64,000 nucleotides of DNA from Escarpia spicata (lineage: Eukaryota > Annelida > Polychaeta > Sabellida > Siboglinidae), in the NCBI GenBank assembly GCA_963995525.1, contig OZ023205.1:59350000-59413999 (forward strand), in the 5' to 3' direction. Shown in pieces: positions 46,433 to 58,459 of this stretch; the first letter of the stretch is position 1; every line of letters starts with the position of its first letter. The translations under genes and the position numbers were made by a program. Below the pieces are notes generated by a model. The model searched no databases. It saw nothing but the letters and a program-made list of their open reading frames with translations, and had not been told where the DNA came from.

Positions 46433-46821
46433 CGTTCCTCCCTCCCTCCCTCCCCCCTCTCGGTCTCTCTCCCTCCCGCTACCTCCAACCCTCCCTCCCT
46501 CCCTACCTCCTTCCCTCCTTTATTCCCTCCTCCCTCCCTCCCTCTCTCTCACTCCCCCCTGTCTGTTCAGCACTATATAGCACTGAAGAGAAAATCAGCA
46601 GGCATGGGTGCTCATAAAGGATTTTGGAAGTTTGGAACAATGTCAAATGTCAGTAAAACTACTACATCAGTACAGTTCAAAGTTCATGCCAATAGCACAA
46701 ACGCACAACTGTCATATAATTGATGTTTTCTGCCGTAACAATAGGACTGAGTAAAAAGTTGATCCTAAATTTCTAAAGAGATAACCTACTGCCATGTTCA
46801 TGCAAGAAAAATCAAATTAAG

Positions 46822-46952
46822 TGATTCATGTCAGAGGTCACTGGCATATCATCAGGGGCGATTGGCTGGTCAGTACCATAGGCCGTGGCGATGAGACTGG
46901 GACTATCATCTTTGGAGTGGTGGTCGTGACCCTTGTTGCTCTTCTTTTCATG
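46822..46952 (-). other. E module copy 13 (truncated, mosaic)
   Basis: The acceptor side is present and N type with the -3 deletion; the distal half is V/M type (MPVTSDMNH). The donor and the last codons are deleted, and the module is fused directly to the 'aatcaaattaagt' sequence normally about 40 bp further on. Confidence 0.5.
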
Positions 46953-47578
46953 CTGGGAGGCAATACAGATGAATATAGTGATATCTTCCCTCACTCCCTC
47001 CCTCCCTCCTTCCCTCCCTCCCTCTCTCTCTCTCTCTGTCTCTCAATCCCTCTTTCCCTACCCCCCACTCACTCTCCCTCCCTCTCTCTCGTTCTCCTTC
47101 CATCCATCTCTATATCCCTCTCTCCCTCCTCCCTCCCTCCCTCTCTCTATTCCTCCCCCATCTCATTCTCCCTCCCTCTCTCTCTCGTTCTCTTTCCATC
47201 CATCCCTCTCTCCTTCCCTGTCTGTCTTACTCCCTCCCTCTCTCTCTCTCACTCCCTCCTTCTGTCTCTCACTACCTCTCTCTTTTTCTCCTTCTCCTTC
47301 TCTCTCATTCTCACTCTCTCTCTCCCCTCTCTCTTTCTCTCATCTCCCCCTCTCTCTCTATTTCTCTCACTCTCTCCCTCCCTCCCTACCTCCTTCCCTC
47401 ACTCTCTCCCTTATTCCCTCCCTCCCTCTCTCTCACCCCCCCCCCCCCCCTCTCTCTTCAGGACTATATAACACCGAAGAGAAAACCAGCAGGCATGGTT
47501 GCTCATAAAGAGAGAACCTACTGCCATGTTTGTGCAAAAAAAATCAAATGAAGTAGTTTGTAGTACTTTCAAGATTAC

Positions 47579-47644
47579 CTTTTCGGCAACGTGATTGATG
47601 TCAGAGGTCAGTGGCATATCATCAGGGGTCATTGGCTGGTCAGT
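47579..47644 (-). other. E module copy 14 (truncated at array edge)
   Basis: Only the donor half remains. The array ends here against unrelated DNA (caatttatttttgcaagac). The Q copy before it is also internally deleted. Confidence 0.5.
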
Positions 47645-48120
47645 CAATTTATTTTTGCAAGACAAAAGAGAGAATCAGGAAGTGGGAGACACTGGAGTCG
47701 TACTGCCTATGATACAGAGCTAACTGTACCAATGTTCGGCTCGGGATCTCGCTTCGGTTGCTCCTAACAACACTACCCTGGAGAGTAGTGTCACAGCCTT
47801 ATCTCTCACAGCTGACCCACACCGTGTGGAAGTACCCTGCAGGGGAAGGATAAATCGGATCCCAGGCCGTCCGGCTTTCCCATAACCGGTTTGATATATC
47901 CCTATATATTGAGCACGTCAAGCTGCAATTAACATATAACATTTACCTGCTTTTAAACCCTGCCAGACACAAACCGGCGGATTTGTGGTGTGAACTTCAA
48001 CTTTAATTAATCCTGCATATCTACACTTAGTGAAGTTATTGATTCATAAGTACGGTACTAAAACGTTGGTCATATGTTACGTTACATGATATGATGTAGT
48101 AAACGTATGCATACGCGGCG
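47645..48120. other. No recognised feature
   Basis: Unique sequence beyond the array edge. Confidence 0.5.
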
Positions 48121-48124
48121 TAAA

Positions 48125-48520
48125 TAATATTACTAATCTATTATATGCATTCTGATCTATGCTCTGTGACGGAAGTGAACAACTCCAAGATGGCGGACAG
48201 AGTGCCAGCGCCGATTGATCGATTGTTTATTTTAGATCAACAATGTTAAGACATTGTTATCATGCGTGAAACACATACGTGTATATAATCACAATATCAT
48301 GGAAATAGTATTACTATTACATGTATTCTGATGTATGCAGATTCATGGACAGTCTTGTTATTAGAATAGGTGAATCACAAGACGGCGCACACAATGTCGG
48401 CGCCGATTAATTGTTTGTATGATCAACAGTGTGAAGAAATTGTTATCATGAATGCAACACAAACGTGCATGTATACGCAATAACATGACAATAAATACTA
48501 TAGATAATAGGTTTTCATAT
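48125..48520. repeat. Two-copy tandem repeat of about 195 bp
   Basis: Copies near 48125-48318 and 48319-48520 share phrases such as 'agtattactat/ctattacatgtattctgat', 'gccgattgat/aattgtttgt' and 'attgttatcatg'. Diverged. Confidence 0.7.
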
Positions 48521-48604
48521 ACACATTATATGCTTGATCAAGTGTTTTAAATGCTACAACGATCCAGTGGCCCCGTGCCATACGTATCATAAAAACGGTT
48601 CAAC

Positions 48605-48670
48605 CACAGTACAGTACAGTACAGTGCAGTACAGTACAGTACAGTACAGTACAGTACAGTACAGTACAGT
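48605..48670. repeat. (ACAGT)n pentanucleotide microsatellite
   Basis: About 13 units with one acagtgcagt interruption. Confidence 0.97.
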
Positions 48671-50640
48671 AATGACGATGAATTGGAAACGGGGAGTGTT
48701 AAAGTGAGAACATATGTTTCTAATTATAAATGATTACGTCTTAAATAGCCGCGGTTGGCTATGGCCAGTTTACTCCCCCGTGGTGCGTTTCGTTAATAAA
48801 TGTTTCAACTATTACATATAATTGTGTGGTAAGTAACGATACAATACGATTTATTTCTAATACTTTGATAATTGCATAATAACCTAATTAATCGAACACG
48901 CGTATGTATATATATACTGAGACTGGCAAGATGTTCAATAGACATCACAATATAGTGCGTGTGTGTAAATCTGTCTGGCTGTCTGTATGTATATGTGTTT
49001 CTGTCTGACTGTCTGTCTATGCGTCTGAATGACTATGTGTCTGCTTTGTCCTTAAGCTCGCGCGTGTTGATCTAAATATCACGACATCTACTAACCAACC
49101 TTCCACAGTGCGTGGTTCTGCGCCAACCATCCGCGAAATGCAAACCCTGCTAGACGTCTGTTTTGTCCGACTACCTGGCGATGTTACAATACGCACTAAT
49201 CCCAGTTTATCTGGAACTGCTTCACCTGAAGAACGATTTTGCTTTGCACAAACATGGCAACTGCGCTCCTTCTACATTAGTACTGGCGGCTGTTTAACAC
49301 TGATCGGTCAACATACAACTGCCACGCCTTTACAAATTGTCAGGTGCATTGACAGAAGCGTCCGCTCGGCAGAGTTTGTTACGTAATAGAAGCTAAATTG
49401 GATAACTCCGTGTTGGCAAGCGTGTAACATTGGTTGGCTCCATCCCTATAGTATGTTACGCTAAATTTATATTTTGATAACCCCACCCGTTTGTAATGCT
49501 TCATAACACTGACCTGCTTATCCCCTAAAAGGACATTCTTTTTAAAAAAAGACCCTAGGGCTATCTATCATGGTACATAAGAACTAGAATAAAGAATACA
49601 GTACAAGATCAAATGATAAAATACTAGAATAAAGTACATGTTTAACTAACAATAAACAATAATACATAAATTGTTCAAGTTTAGACCTACTTTTAGTAGG
49701 TATGATTTCTGAGAGGGGGAGAGGCGCAGGCGACAGCTGTGCGAGTGGTCGGGCCAGACTGTCAAACGGAGCTCGAGTCTTTCGAAACCTATTTCTATGG
49801 GCAATCTCGTTCACCCTACTTTGCCTGTTTGTTTCGTAAGAGACCACACATGTGGTATACTTTATAAGATGGGCGTTGCATTACCTACTGCAAGAACCGT
49901 TGGTCATGAAGTGAGAGATGTGAAACAATGATACAGATTTTCATACAATGAAAATTACCTTTCAATAGTCAAATTAATAACATATCGGATGTGACCGAAA
50001 ATTGATTTTTTTGTTAAAAAAACAAATTATTCATATCGTTCTCAAAACCTACAATTTTATTGGTAAAAAAATACGTCAACAGAAAAGAAATATGCATGTT
50101 CTGAATTGAGTCCAAGCAAAGTTTAGATACCAAAAAGATGAAAGCGTCGCCTTTCTGTTAAGCACCAATTTTGCATCAGTAAGAACATCAGTTATGTTAA
50201 ACAACTGCTGGAGCTGAACAAGAATCAAAATTCCATCATGAAATCCTACATGGAAGTCAAATGCCTCACACTACTCTACTCACGGAGCGCAAGAAGCCAA
50301 CTTCATTCTTAATAGTACAAACATGAAAACAACAAAATGTTCACACCAACCTGTAACACATTCTATTAGCATTGTCAAAACTAAATGTCAAAGGGTTTGT
50401 GTCAACTCATACACAATGTGTGGCATTGGTACTGTGCACCATCCACCAGGGGTACTAATCACCCGAGACGCATCGCATAGAAATAGTTTCAGTTATGTTT
50501 TATAAATTAATTGAACCGGGGTAAACCATGTGATTGTGTGCATGAACGACTGTCCGTGTTCACAAGATATTATTCTTTGTTATTCAAGTTTAGACAATAC
50601 AGCATCCAATTTCTCTCCGTGACATTTTACATCATCGGGA
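48671..50640. other. No supported gene
   Basis: An ORF at 49108-49386 (92 codons) follows an acceptor-like 'ccaaccttccacag' but has no recognisable family. The rest holds nothing identifiable. Confidence 0.4.
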
Positions 50641-50719
50641 GTTAAAATGACATTTGTTTTCCGATCGATGTGTTCGGTACAGTTTTGGTTCGCTGCAAGT
50701 TGGTCACAGGCACGTACAT

Positions 50720-50826
50720 ACAAGCACAGGCACGCACGGGCACGCACGGGCACGCACGGGCACGCACGGGCACGCACGGGCACGCACGGGCACGCACGGG
50801 CACTCACGGGCACGCACGGGCACGCA
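50720..50826. repeat. 10-bp minisatellite (cacgcacggg)n
   Basis: About ten units, GC-rich, followed by degenerate cacgcaca/cgcgcaga units to about 50,950. It yields ORFs in many frames with no biological support. Confidence 0.93.
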
Positions 50827-51426
50827 CAGATACGCGCAGGCCCGCGCATGCACGCACAGACACCTACAGTTGTGCAGAGACGCGCACGGATATGAGCAGA
50901 CACGCGCAGACTCGTGCACACAAGCAAACATTCGCGCGCGCGCGCACACACACAAATATTGACATCATGTTATGACCTTGGATATACAACACGAAGTAAT
51001 TCGCAACAGTGATTTACCCATTGTGACATTCGTTGACAAAAGTCCGCATCCTTAGGGTGTGATTTCTGTACGATTCTCTTGTTGATTGCTTGACAGCTGC
51101 TTAACAGCCCTGCATTTTTTAAATGTTGTACTGTATGAAACGGGTTATATACCATCAAGTAGTGTTCGATGGCGGGAAATCCACGTACAACCCACTAATT
51201 AAAATCGGGAAGAACGACGAGGTTGGTTCTCTTCGATACCAAATGGCGTTACATGTGCGCACGACACGTGAATCGTTTGCCCAGGTGTGTGATCGATTCT
51301 TCGTGAATAGCTCGTCTGTTGCTTGTGTTTGTAAGCAAAACCCTGCTATTGGCTGGGGGAGGGGACACAGTCTGTTGCAATTCATGGACATACATAATTA
51401 TATGTTCCAATCTTTACAATGTTGAC

Positions 51427-51710
51427 TCTTTCCAGCAGAACGAGCATTGTGGATTCCATAGTCGAAGTACGGTTGACGTAGTGCTCAGGTATCGGTGGCT
51501 GTGTGCCAAGGCACAGAAATATCGCTTCGCAGTCGAGATTCTTAACATAGACATGAGTCGCGCATTTAATACATCAGACGAGACGAGCTGATGGAGATAC
51601 TTCCAACCGTCCTTGAAGAGTTGGAAATTGGAATGATGAGACTTTTTTGTAAACACATCACTCGCACCTTGCCCGTCATTCCGTGGCCCAGAGTGTTCAA
51701 ACACAGTCTA
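51427..51710 (+). mobile_element. LINE reverse transcriptase fragment
   Basis: The + strand reads QQNEHCGFHSRSTVDVVLRY, then RWLCAKAQKYRFAVEILNID, MSRAFNTSDETS, stop. This corresponds to the GFR.GRST…LGIDMSRAFDTI block of LINE RTs with the catalytic Asp of motif A retained (ILNIDMSRAFN). A short diverged piece only. Confidence 0.7.
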
Positions 51711-51790
51711 GAGTTACGACAATGATCGTCAGTTACATGTGATATTATTGACTATGTAATACAGCGATTTTACCTCAATTAAGTTTTTTA

Positions 51791-52090
51791 TGGAGCGCAG
51801 TGGACTAACAATCGAGAGAACTCGGTTGCGAATCCTGTGCCGCCGTGTCGAACCTGGGAAAGTTCGTTCATTCTATGTTGCTCCAGTTCTCTCAGCTATA
51901 TGACTGATTCCCTGGGAACAGACAGTGACGGATATTTGTGTACGAATACTCTTCGCGCATTAACTGCAGAGTGGCTGGATGCTTCCCAGAGAAGTCTTGA
52001 TGGTATTCGATTAAACAAGACTGTCAGAAGTAAAGGTCAAGCGCTTTGAGCGGTCCAAAGGACTGATTACTGCGATATATAAGTACTTAC
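51791..52090 (+). mobile_element. tRNA-derived SINE, copy D
   Basis: Direct-orientation copy with the head (gcagtggactaacaatcgag…gttgcgaatcctgtgccg) followed by the full body to 'aagtacttac'. The best preserved full-length copy. Confidence 0.7.
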
Positions 52091-52099
52091 TTTATTGGG

Positions 52100-52520
52100 C
52101 TCTTGAGATTCACATATGTACATGTGTTGGCCTTACACGGAAGCGTTCATTATAATTATTGTGCGCAATGATAACATTAATTTGTGAATTATGTTACATA
52201 TACGGTCTATGCTCATGACAGAAGGACATTCATAAGGTTATGCAGATTACATGGGAGAGAACACGTCAATTTTTCCTCAATTAAGCTTATCAGCTAGATT
52301 CATGTATTTATATGTAGACCTTATATCAAGGGGTCATTATAATTATTATACATAATGTCCCCTGTTAGATGTACTTGCGCTGTGTTACATGCTCATGAGA
52401 GTAACATACTTATAATTACGCTGACCATAATCGTGTTATGTAGGAGACGAATCGGACAAGTAATTCGTGCATATTTTGATACCAATAAGGACTTCATTGG
52501 AAACCTAATGCAATGTTAAA
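52100..52520. repeat. Degenerate two-copy tandem repeat, about 200 bp
   Basis: Shared phrases: 'gtcattataattattatacataatg' versus 'ttcattataattattgtgcgcaatg', and 'catgctcatgaga' versus 'atgctcatgacaga'. Old duplication. Confidence 0.55.
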
Positions 52521-53122
52521 CTATTTTAATGTCGATGTATGTTGTTTTGACCTCTAAATATAATTTATGCGTACCTACATACATGCATCTGGATTACTTG
52601 AGGTTTGCAGAAACATCATATTGCTCAATCTTTGTTCCGAAATTAAAATCATCACAAAATCGCAGGTAAAAGCAATTGATGGGGCTCCAATATAAACTTG
52701 CGTAATTTTGACAATGTTCCCTAATTTGTTGAGCTATATACTTTTGATATATTATCTAGGATATATGCTTGCTTTCAAAACTGTAAGATTTGCTTATGTT
52801 GCAATTTGTTCCAACATGACCCTAGTTTGGTTATAAAAGTCGTAGACTAACCACCCGTATCGGTGGATGAGTGTCCGTCAATCGTGACAACAATAGGCAC
52901 CCATCAAGGTGCCACAAGACAGCCTCAGCCAAGTGCTGTTTATAATCTTCATCGAGGAGCTTACCTTCAAAACACTACTGTTAAGTTCCAAACACTATCC
53001 CAACGTACTCTCAAGACACTACCCAATGTCAAAACATTACCGTTATTATAGTTTACCACCCAAGTAAACAAGTTACCTTTAGTAATCATCCTATACACTA
53101 AGGTCGAGTTCGTAATCGTTGG

Positions 53123-53160
53123 AACCAATTAGGCAACGGGAATAAATAGTTAGTGTGAAA
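53123..53160. repeat. Short dispersed repeat flanking the LINE at 53.6 kb
   Basis: The phrase 'ttggaaccaattaggcaacg' then 'ggaataaatagttagtgtga' recurs at 53514-53555 and, diverged, at 54627-54672; part of it also abuts the LINE at 54541-54560. Confidence 0.6.
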
Positions 53161-53597
53161 TGTCATAACATATTAATGCATAGATGCGGGAGCGGAGGGC
53201 ATGGGGCAGTTGTCCCCTGGAATTTCTCAGGGACAGACATATACTGCTGCCCCCCCCCCCCCATTAAATGTGAACGTGAATGTTTGTTTTTGTGGCGAGC
53301 GTCAATGGCGCGTGGAAATGTAAATGTTCTGCCACCCCCCGACTTCCGATGTCACAATCGAGCCAACCGAGACAGCAACAAGGTGAAGGAAGATGTGAAC
53401 AATGGCGGCGGCGACAATATGAATTTCGTTCCCGCGTCACTGTATTAATGTCATTATTACAATTAGCTAAGGTTTGAGTTACTTATGGTTGACGTTAGTC
53501 ATAGCGTAAGCGTTGGAACCAATCAGATGACGGGAATAAATAGCTAGTGTGATAATCAGACGAGGGGAATAAATAATTATTCATAACACCTACGTCA

Positions 53598-54540
53598 TCC
53601 ATGAGAATCGTTGTCATTTACCGCCAGCCGCCATCAGTGAAAAATGGCTTGTCAACAACTGTGTTTTTTAAGAATGGGACCGTTTCATCGACGACCATGC
53701 CATAAAACCTGGACCTCTGATTATCATGGGAGATTCGAGCTTTCATATTGACAACGCTGCAAATGTTGATGCACGGCGACTGATCAATTCTGTGAATGTC
53801 CCAGGAATGGTGTTGCATGTTCGCGGGCCAACTAACAGGAAAGGACACACGTTGGATGTACTCATGACCCGCAGCACGGACGAACACCTTGTTCGAAATG
53901 TTACCGTTACGGACATGGGCCTTTCTGGCCACTTTTTCGGTGAGTTTCAACATAGACATTGTTCAACATCGCACTGGTTTGATGAAAATCAAATATCGCA
54001 AGTTACGCACCATTGATGCAGGGTCTTTCCGACAAGACATTCTAATGTTCCGCTCGGATGATCTTGACTTGCTGAACGCAGAAGAACTGGTTGATGAATA
54101 CGATCAAATGCTGGTCAGCTTAGTTGATTCGCAAGCGCCAATGCAAAAAAGGCATGTCCAATTACGGCAAGATGCAGCGTGGTATACCGACGACTTACTG
54201 ACTGCGAAATGAGAGAAACGGCAGAGAGAAAGATCCTGGAGAAAATCCAAACTAAAGGTGCATAGACAATTGTACGCTGATCACTGCAAGAGAGTGAATG
54301 CACTATTTACCCAAACAAAATCTGCCTGCTATTCCAGCATAATCCGTGATACAGGCAAGAACCAACAACAACTGTTCCGAATTGTAAACTGTCTACTGCA
54401 TCGCAAAGTGGGCACTGTACTCCCTACCCACACGTCAGAACCTGAAATGGCGAGTATATTTTCAAACTATTTTTTTGAAAAGATCAGCAACATTTGTTGT
54501 GAGGTGTCTACCAGCTCTGACAGAGGAAATGGTGACACAA
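53598..54540 (+). mobile_element. LINE (CR1/Jockey-like) ORF2, endonuclease C-terminal part and linker
   Basis: Read across frames: VVIYRQPPSVKNGL, then FIDDHAIKPGPLIIMGDSSF, HIDNAANVDARRLINSVN, RGPTNRKGHTLDVLMTRSTD, and the LSGHF block: the GDFNxH and SDH motifs of APE-type endonucleases, here mutated to GDSSFH and SGHF. It continues into the post-EN linker (QRERSWRKSKLKVHRQLYAD…FSNYFFEKI). Frameshifts near 53,690 and 53,930 and a stop near 54,210. The RT is missing, cut at about 54,540. Confidence 0.85.
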
Positions 54541-54679
54541 AAATAGTTAGTGTGAAATGTCCTTATTAATTAGGTTTATTATTATAAGGTATTATTTTAG
54601 TTAGCTATGGTTGGAGTTGGAGTAATCATTGGAACAAGTCACACGACGAGAATGAAAAGTTAGCGATTTTTGTGTTATT

Positions 54680-57440
54680 CATTAAAAGATTATTATTATT
54701 ATAAGCAGTTCGTTCACAGAAATGCTAATTAATTTAGCTTTTGTAATATAATCCAACTAATGAATTATTTTGTCCGGGTCCGGTAAAATTCGGCAAAAAT
54801 GTCCAAAGTGGTTCTTCGAGAAATATAACAAATGTAAAAGTATTCTCTTTTTTTATTAAACTGACTAATTTAAATATCATCTAACCTTCTTCACGATGGA
54901 CAACATTAATTCACGAAGTATGTTCAATAATTTGTGTTAACAAAGGATGGTCAGTAATCTAAATTAACGATGGAAAATACTATTCGGAGTTTTTTCTTCA
55001 TCTTGTTGCAGTTTTAGTGCACCTCTTTTTGTTGACGCTACAACGTTCGGTTGGTGTAGGAATTGCGACATTTTAACGCTCGGCTGCGCATCAGAACATC
55101 GCTACACGGCTGTGGCATCAGTAGCTATTACATCTTTTCGACTCGACTCCGAGTGTATAGGCCTGTGTGTCTGACGTACCTGTTTAGCTACATATACGTA
55201 CGTACATGCGTGCTTGCGTGGGTGCGTGCGAGCGTGCGAGCGTACGTGCGTGCGTGTGCGGGCGAAGGAGATTGTGTGCTGTCATTTCTGCACGTAGACT
55301 CGACAGATGAATTACTGCTGAAAACGTTTTCACATATACACCATACAAAGGAGAATATTTCATATACATTGGCTGGTATTTTAAACGTTTATTAAAGTTG
55401 CTCTTAAACAAAGTATAGTCATACTGTAAAGTTGTCTGTCACCTCCGTCTTACTTCCTTCCTTCCTTCCTTCCATTGGGCGGTATGCAAATGGCTTAAGA
55501 AGACCTGAGCCTTACCTCGGGTATGTCGCTCGCCAAGCCGTGTGCATCATCGTGCTGTGGTGATTCATTGTCCCCTCACGACTAAGGGTCTATTTGTTTG
55601 TCAATGAAATTGAACAAACAACCGTTCCAGGTTCGTCACGAATATATATGTTTTATTCATCAGTAGAAACTTCAGACACGATGTCCGTACAACGTTTACA
55701 CATTCATGTGCACCGACAGTTCAACTCTATTTTACATTTAAAGTGTCCGTGTTTTTTGAAGATCGAAAGATAAAAGCAATATATAAACCACCGTGGTTTA
55801 TATTTGCCGAAATTTTGATAAGTCTAAACTGTGGGAAAAAATGTCCTAGTTTTCCGTGGAGAGCGTCAACGTGTCTCTTCGTCTGTGTTCATTGCCGTCC
55901 TCCCCGTAATTCCAAAAATAGTTCCCTTTTAAACATACTGGCTTGGCCTCAAGCCAAATCCGGGAATTGTCTTTAAACCGTAAGGTATCGAAAAGCATAG
56001 TATGACATTTGTAGAATTATGGCTCTACGCATGCGTGTTTTTAATGCTGTCATACTATGGGGATAAGGGTGCTCACTCACGTGAGGGGGTCTGCATTTAC
56101 TTGCATAATTTCATCTTTCCGGTTCGATCTTAAAACCAGGACATGATCACGAAGTGAATCTAAGGTCAGGCCAATGTCTGCACCAAATTCCAGTCATGAC
56201 TCTTAACTGTCAACTACATTCTGTTCCGGTAGACACCAAGAACTACGCCTACAGACGCGAAAATAAACAAATCGTTCAAACCTTGTTGCTTTAGAAACAC
56301 GCCCACAGTGACGCCAACCATATGCTTGCCTTGTGCAGCATTCTTTTATATAATGCTTTTATATAACGCGAATCTGGATTTTCTATTCTAGTCTTTCTCT
56401 GATAACTAATAATAATAGTAATTAACTAAATTAGCCACTGCTTGTCTGTTACAATACGTAAAGTGTTCGAGAAACATTGGTATAAACGTAGTGTGACGCT
56501 GCATGATTAGGTAGTATCAATTCCATTGACTGGTTTGACTCTATAGTCTATATTTGAAAGTGAAATACATGCATTTTACATAGGTTTAGAGTACCATCAT
56601 TGTTTTTTAATTTTTTATTTCACTAAAGAATAACAGCTGACATTGAATGCTTTTCTAACAGAATACATGTTGAGCAATCTCAAAAGGTGCGCCAGAAGTT
56701 TATCTGTGCAAACAATCATGGGCAGTGTGGGTCAATAAAAGCACTAGGTAAAACATAAATGCATAAAGTACTGGCTACTACGTGTGTGTGTTGTCCAGCA
56801 AGGGTGGTGACTTCTGAAGGTGATAGCAAATTATTAGGTGTAGGGATTTCATTAATTGTTTTGGCAGTCTGCATTATATGCATGTATCTTTACTATAACA
56901 GACTTCCTGTTGTGTTAAAAGATAGTCCCCTGAAAATTGTGATATTTTAAATTTTTAGACCCTTTTTATGTTAACAGAGTGCACTAAACCAGGCATATCA
57001 ACAGGTTCTGTGGTAGAATGTATTGGACGTGAAATGACGCATATCTGGAAGAGTGTAGTTGGCGGAGTGATTTTTTGCCATTTTTTCCACGTAGCACACG
57101 TGGTGCAAAAAATGTGGTTATTTTTGTCAATATCGATGGTACAGTGTATGCATGCGTTTTAAAAGATCTGGAGGTATTTGATTTTGACGAAATTTCATCA
57201 GTATATCAACAACATGATACCAGTTGCTGTGAATGAATTTCAGATTTTTGTCAGGTGCAGTTTTCTTATAATCTGACAGAACGTTAACATGGTCGCCATC
57301 GGGAAATCTAACAGTAACAGTGGGACTAGCGAATTTCCCCAAGAATAGTTAAATCATTATTTACACCCGGCATACGTATTTATTTGAAGAAGTTTCCCAA
57401 AAAGCGCGATAAGACGCAAGCAAATTAAACGGAACGTAAA
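54680..57440. other. No recognised gene
   Basis: A GCGT-rich run (55196-55265) and a short TTCC run (about 55,446-55,474) are seen. A 63-codon ORF (56759-56950) has one hydrophobic segment (ISLIVLAVCIICMYLYY) but nothing else to support it. Confidence 0.4.
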
Positions 57441-57447
57441 AAAGAAA

Positions 57448-57639
57448 ATGACGACTTCGACAGAACCCACGTCAGAAAATGATCGTTTCGTTTCGTTTCG
57501 TAACAGCGGGATGGAGGGTCTGTGCCTATGCCTAGGCTATGGCCAGTATGGGGACCCGGAAGATGGCGCGCATAGCGAGAACGAAGAGGCATTACATCTA
57601 GGAGTCAGTATATTGAATTATATGTGTCTAAACCTATAA
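57448..57639 (+). CDS. Candidate first exon (weak)
   Basis: ATG in context 'aagaaaatga' opens a frame MTTSTEPTSENDRFVSFRNS, then GMEGLCLCLGYGQYGDPEDG and HSENEEALHLG, with Ser/Glu/Asp-rich composition. No clear donor: the best is GGA-gtcagt near 57,600. It could be the start of a gene that continues with the exons at 58334 and 60601, but phases cannot be verified. Confidence 0.25.
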   Translation: MTTSTEPTSENDRFVSFRNSGMEGLCLCLGYGQYGDPEDGAHSENEEALHLGVSILNYMCLNL

Positions 57640-57939
57640 TGACTATTGGGCTATATGAGCATTTGTATAGATTCTAGAATCCGGATCCACCTCGATTTGC
57701 CGTCATAACTTGAGTTTTGCCTAACTATGAAGTTTGATACCTTGGAGGCTGAGCGTTAATTCCATCATTCAACATCATCCCAGGCATATTAAAGTCTGTC
57801 TTCTGTACGGGCAGTTTTAGTAGTCCGGATTGCCGTAAGCCCATTATGTAGGATGCATTTTGGGATGGAGAAGAAGCATGAGCTCGTCTTTCACCAATAC
57901 TGGGTAGTAGACATGTATCTAGTGCACCAGCATTGGAAC

Positions 57940-57965
57940 CGGGGGGGGGGGGGGGGGGGGGGGGG
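57940..57965. repeat. Poly-G run, about 26 bp
   Basis: Uninterrupted G homopolymer; could form a G-quadruplex. Length is assembly-sensitive. Confidence 0.95.
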
Positions 57966-58333
57966 CTGAGGGTTGAGAAAGGGGAGTCTGTCTTCCCCAA
58001 ATACCTGGGTATTGAGTGTTTTTGTAATAAAATGTAGTAAAATTAGAATGTAATCCCCCCTTCTCCCCATCTTCCGTTGTCATGTCTGACAGCACGGAAA
58101 AGTTCAGAAGATGGCAGGCAAAAATTATATGTTATTGTGAACATTTTTAACAAACCACTCCTGACTCCCATCTTCGAATGTCGTGTCTGACAGTGTTGAG
58201 TGATTGAGTGAGTCAAAGCCAAAATTTATGTCACAGCAAAAAATGCACAACGTAATCATGTTTGACCGAACCGACAGCGGCGTGCCAAGTTCCTATGCCA
58301 ATGTAATGTATGTGCTACTTTGTTACATGACAG

Positions 58334-58457
58334 ATGTGTCCAACTGGTGATGTTGAGGAGTTTGATGAAGATGACGAAGTGTCGGAGAAGAAGTTCGCTT
58401 GGACTCTTATTATGGAACGCAACTGCAAGAAGAAGTCTGGCAGTTTCCAGTCAATGG
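58334..58457 (+). CDS. Candidate internal exon, acidic
   Basis: Acceptor 'gttacatgacag' and donor ATGG then gtatga bound 124 bp reading CPTGDVEEFDEDDEVSEKKF, then AWTLIMERNCKKKSGSFQSM. Acidic then basic composition is protein-like. A second frame is also open, so the assignment is tentative. Family not recognised. Confidence 0.35.
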
Positions 58458-58459
58458 GT

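Larger units (their letters stand above)
38757..47644 (-). repeat. Composite higher-order repeat array, middle block (inverted)
   Basis: Same modules as the left block, in reverse orientation. In + coordinates: E 38785, CT, Q, E 39868, CT, Q, E 40492, CT, K, M, CT, Q, E 42807, CT, K, M, CT, Q, E 45050, CT, K, M, CT, Q, E 46822 (truncated), CT, Q (truncated), E 47579 (truncated). Equivalent E modules at 40492, 42807 and 45050 give a period of about 2.24-2.32 kb, shorter than on the left because only one E-Q unit separates M and K here. The block ends abruptly at 47644 inside an E module. Confidence 0.93.

Noticed and set aside
49108..49386. 92-codon ORF after an acceptor-like sequence
   Set aside because: No recognisable motif, no donor, and no neighbouring exon in phase.
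50580..50975. Several overlapping ORFs rich in Ala, Arg, Gly, Thr, Cys
   Set aside because: They come from a 10-bp minisatellite read in all frames; no start context, splice or family support.
56759..56950. Small single-pass membrane protein
   Set aside because: A 63-codon ORF with one hydrophobic run in AT-rich DNA is expected by chance; no other support.
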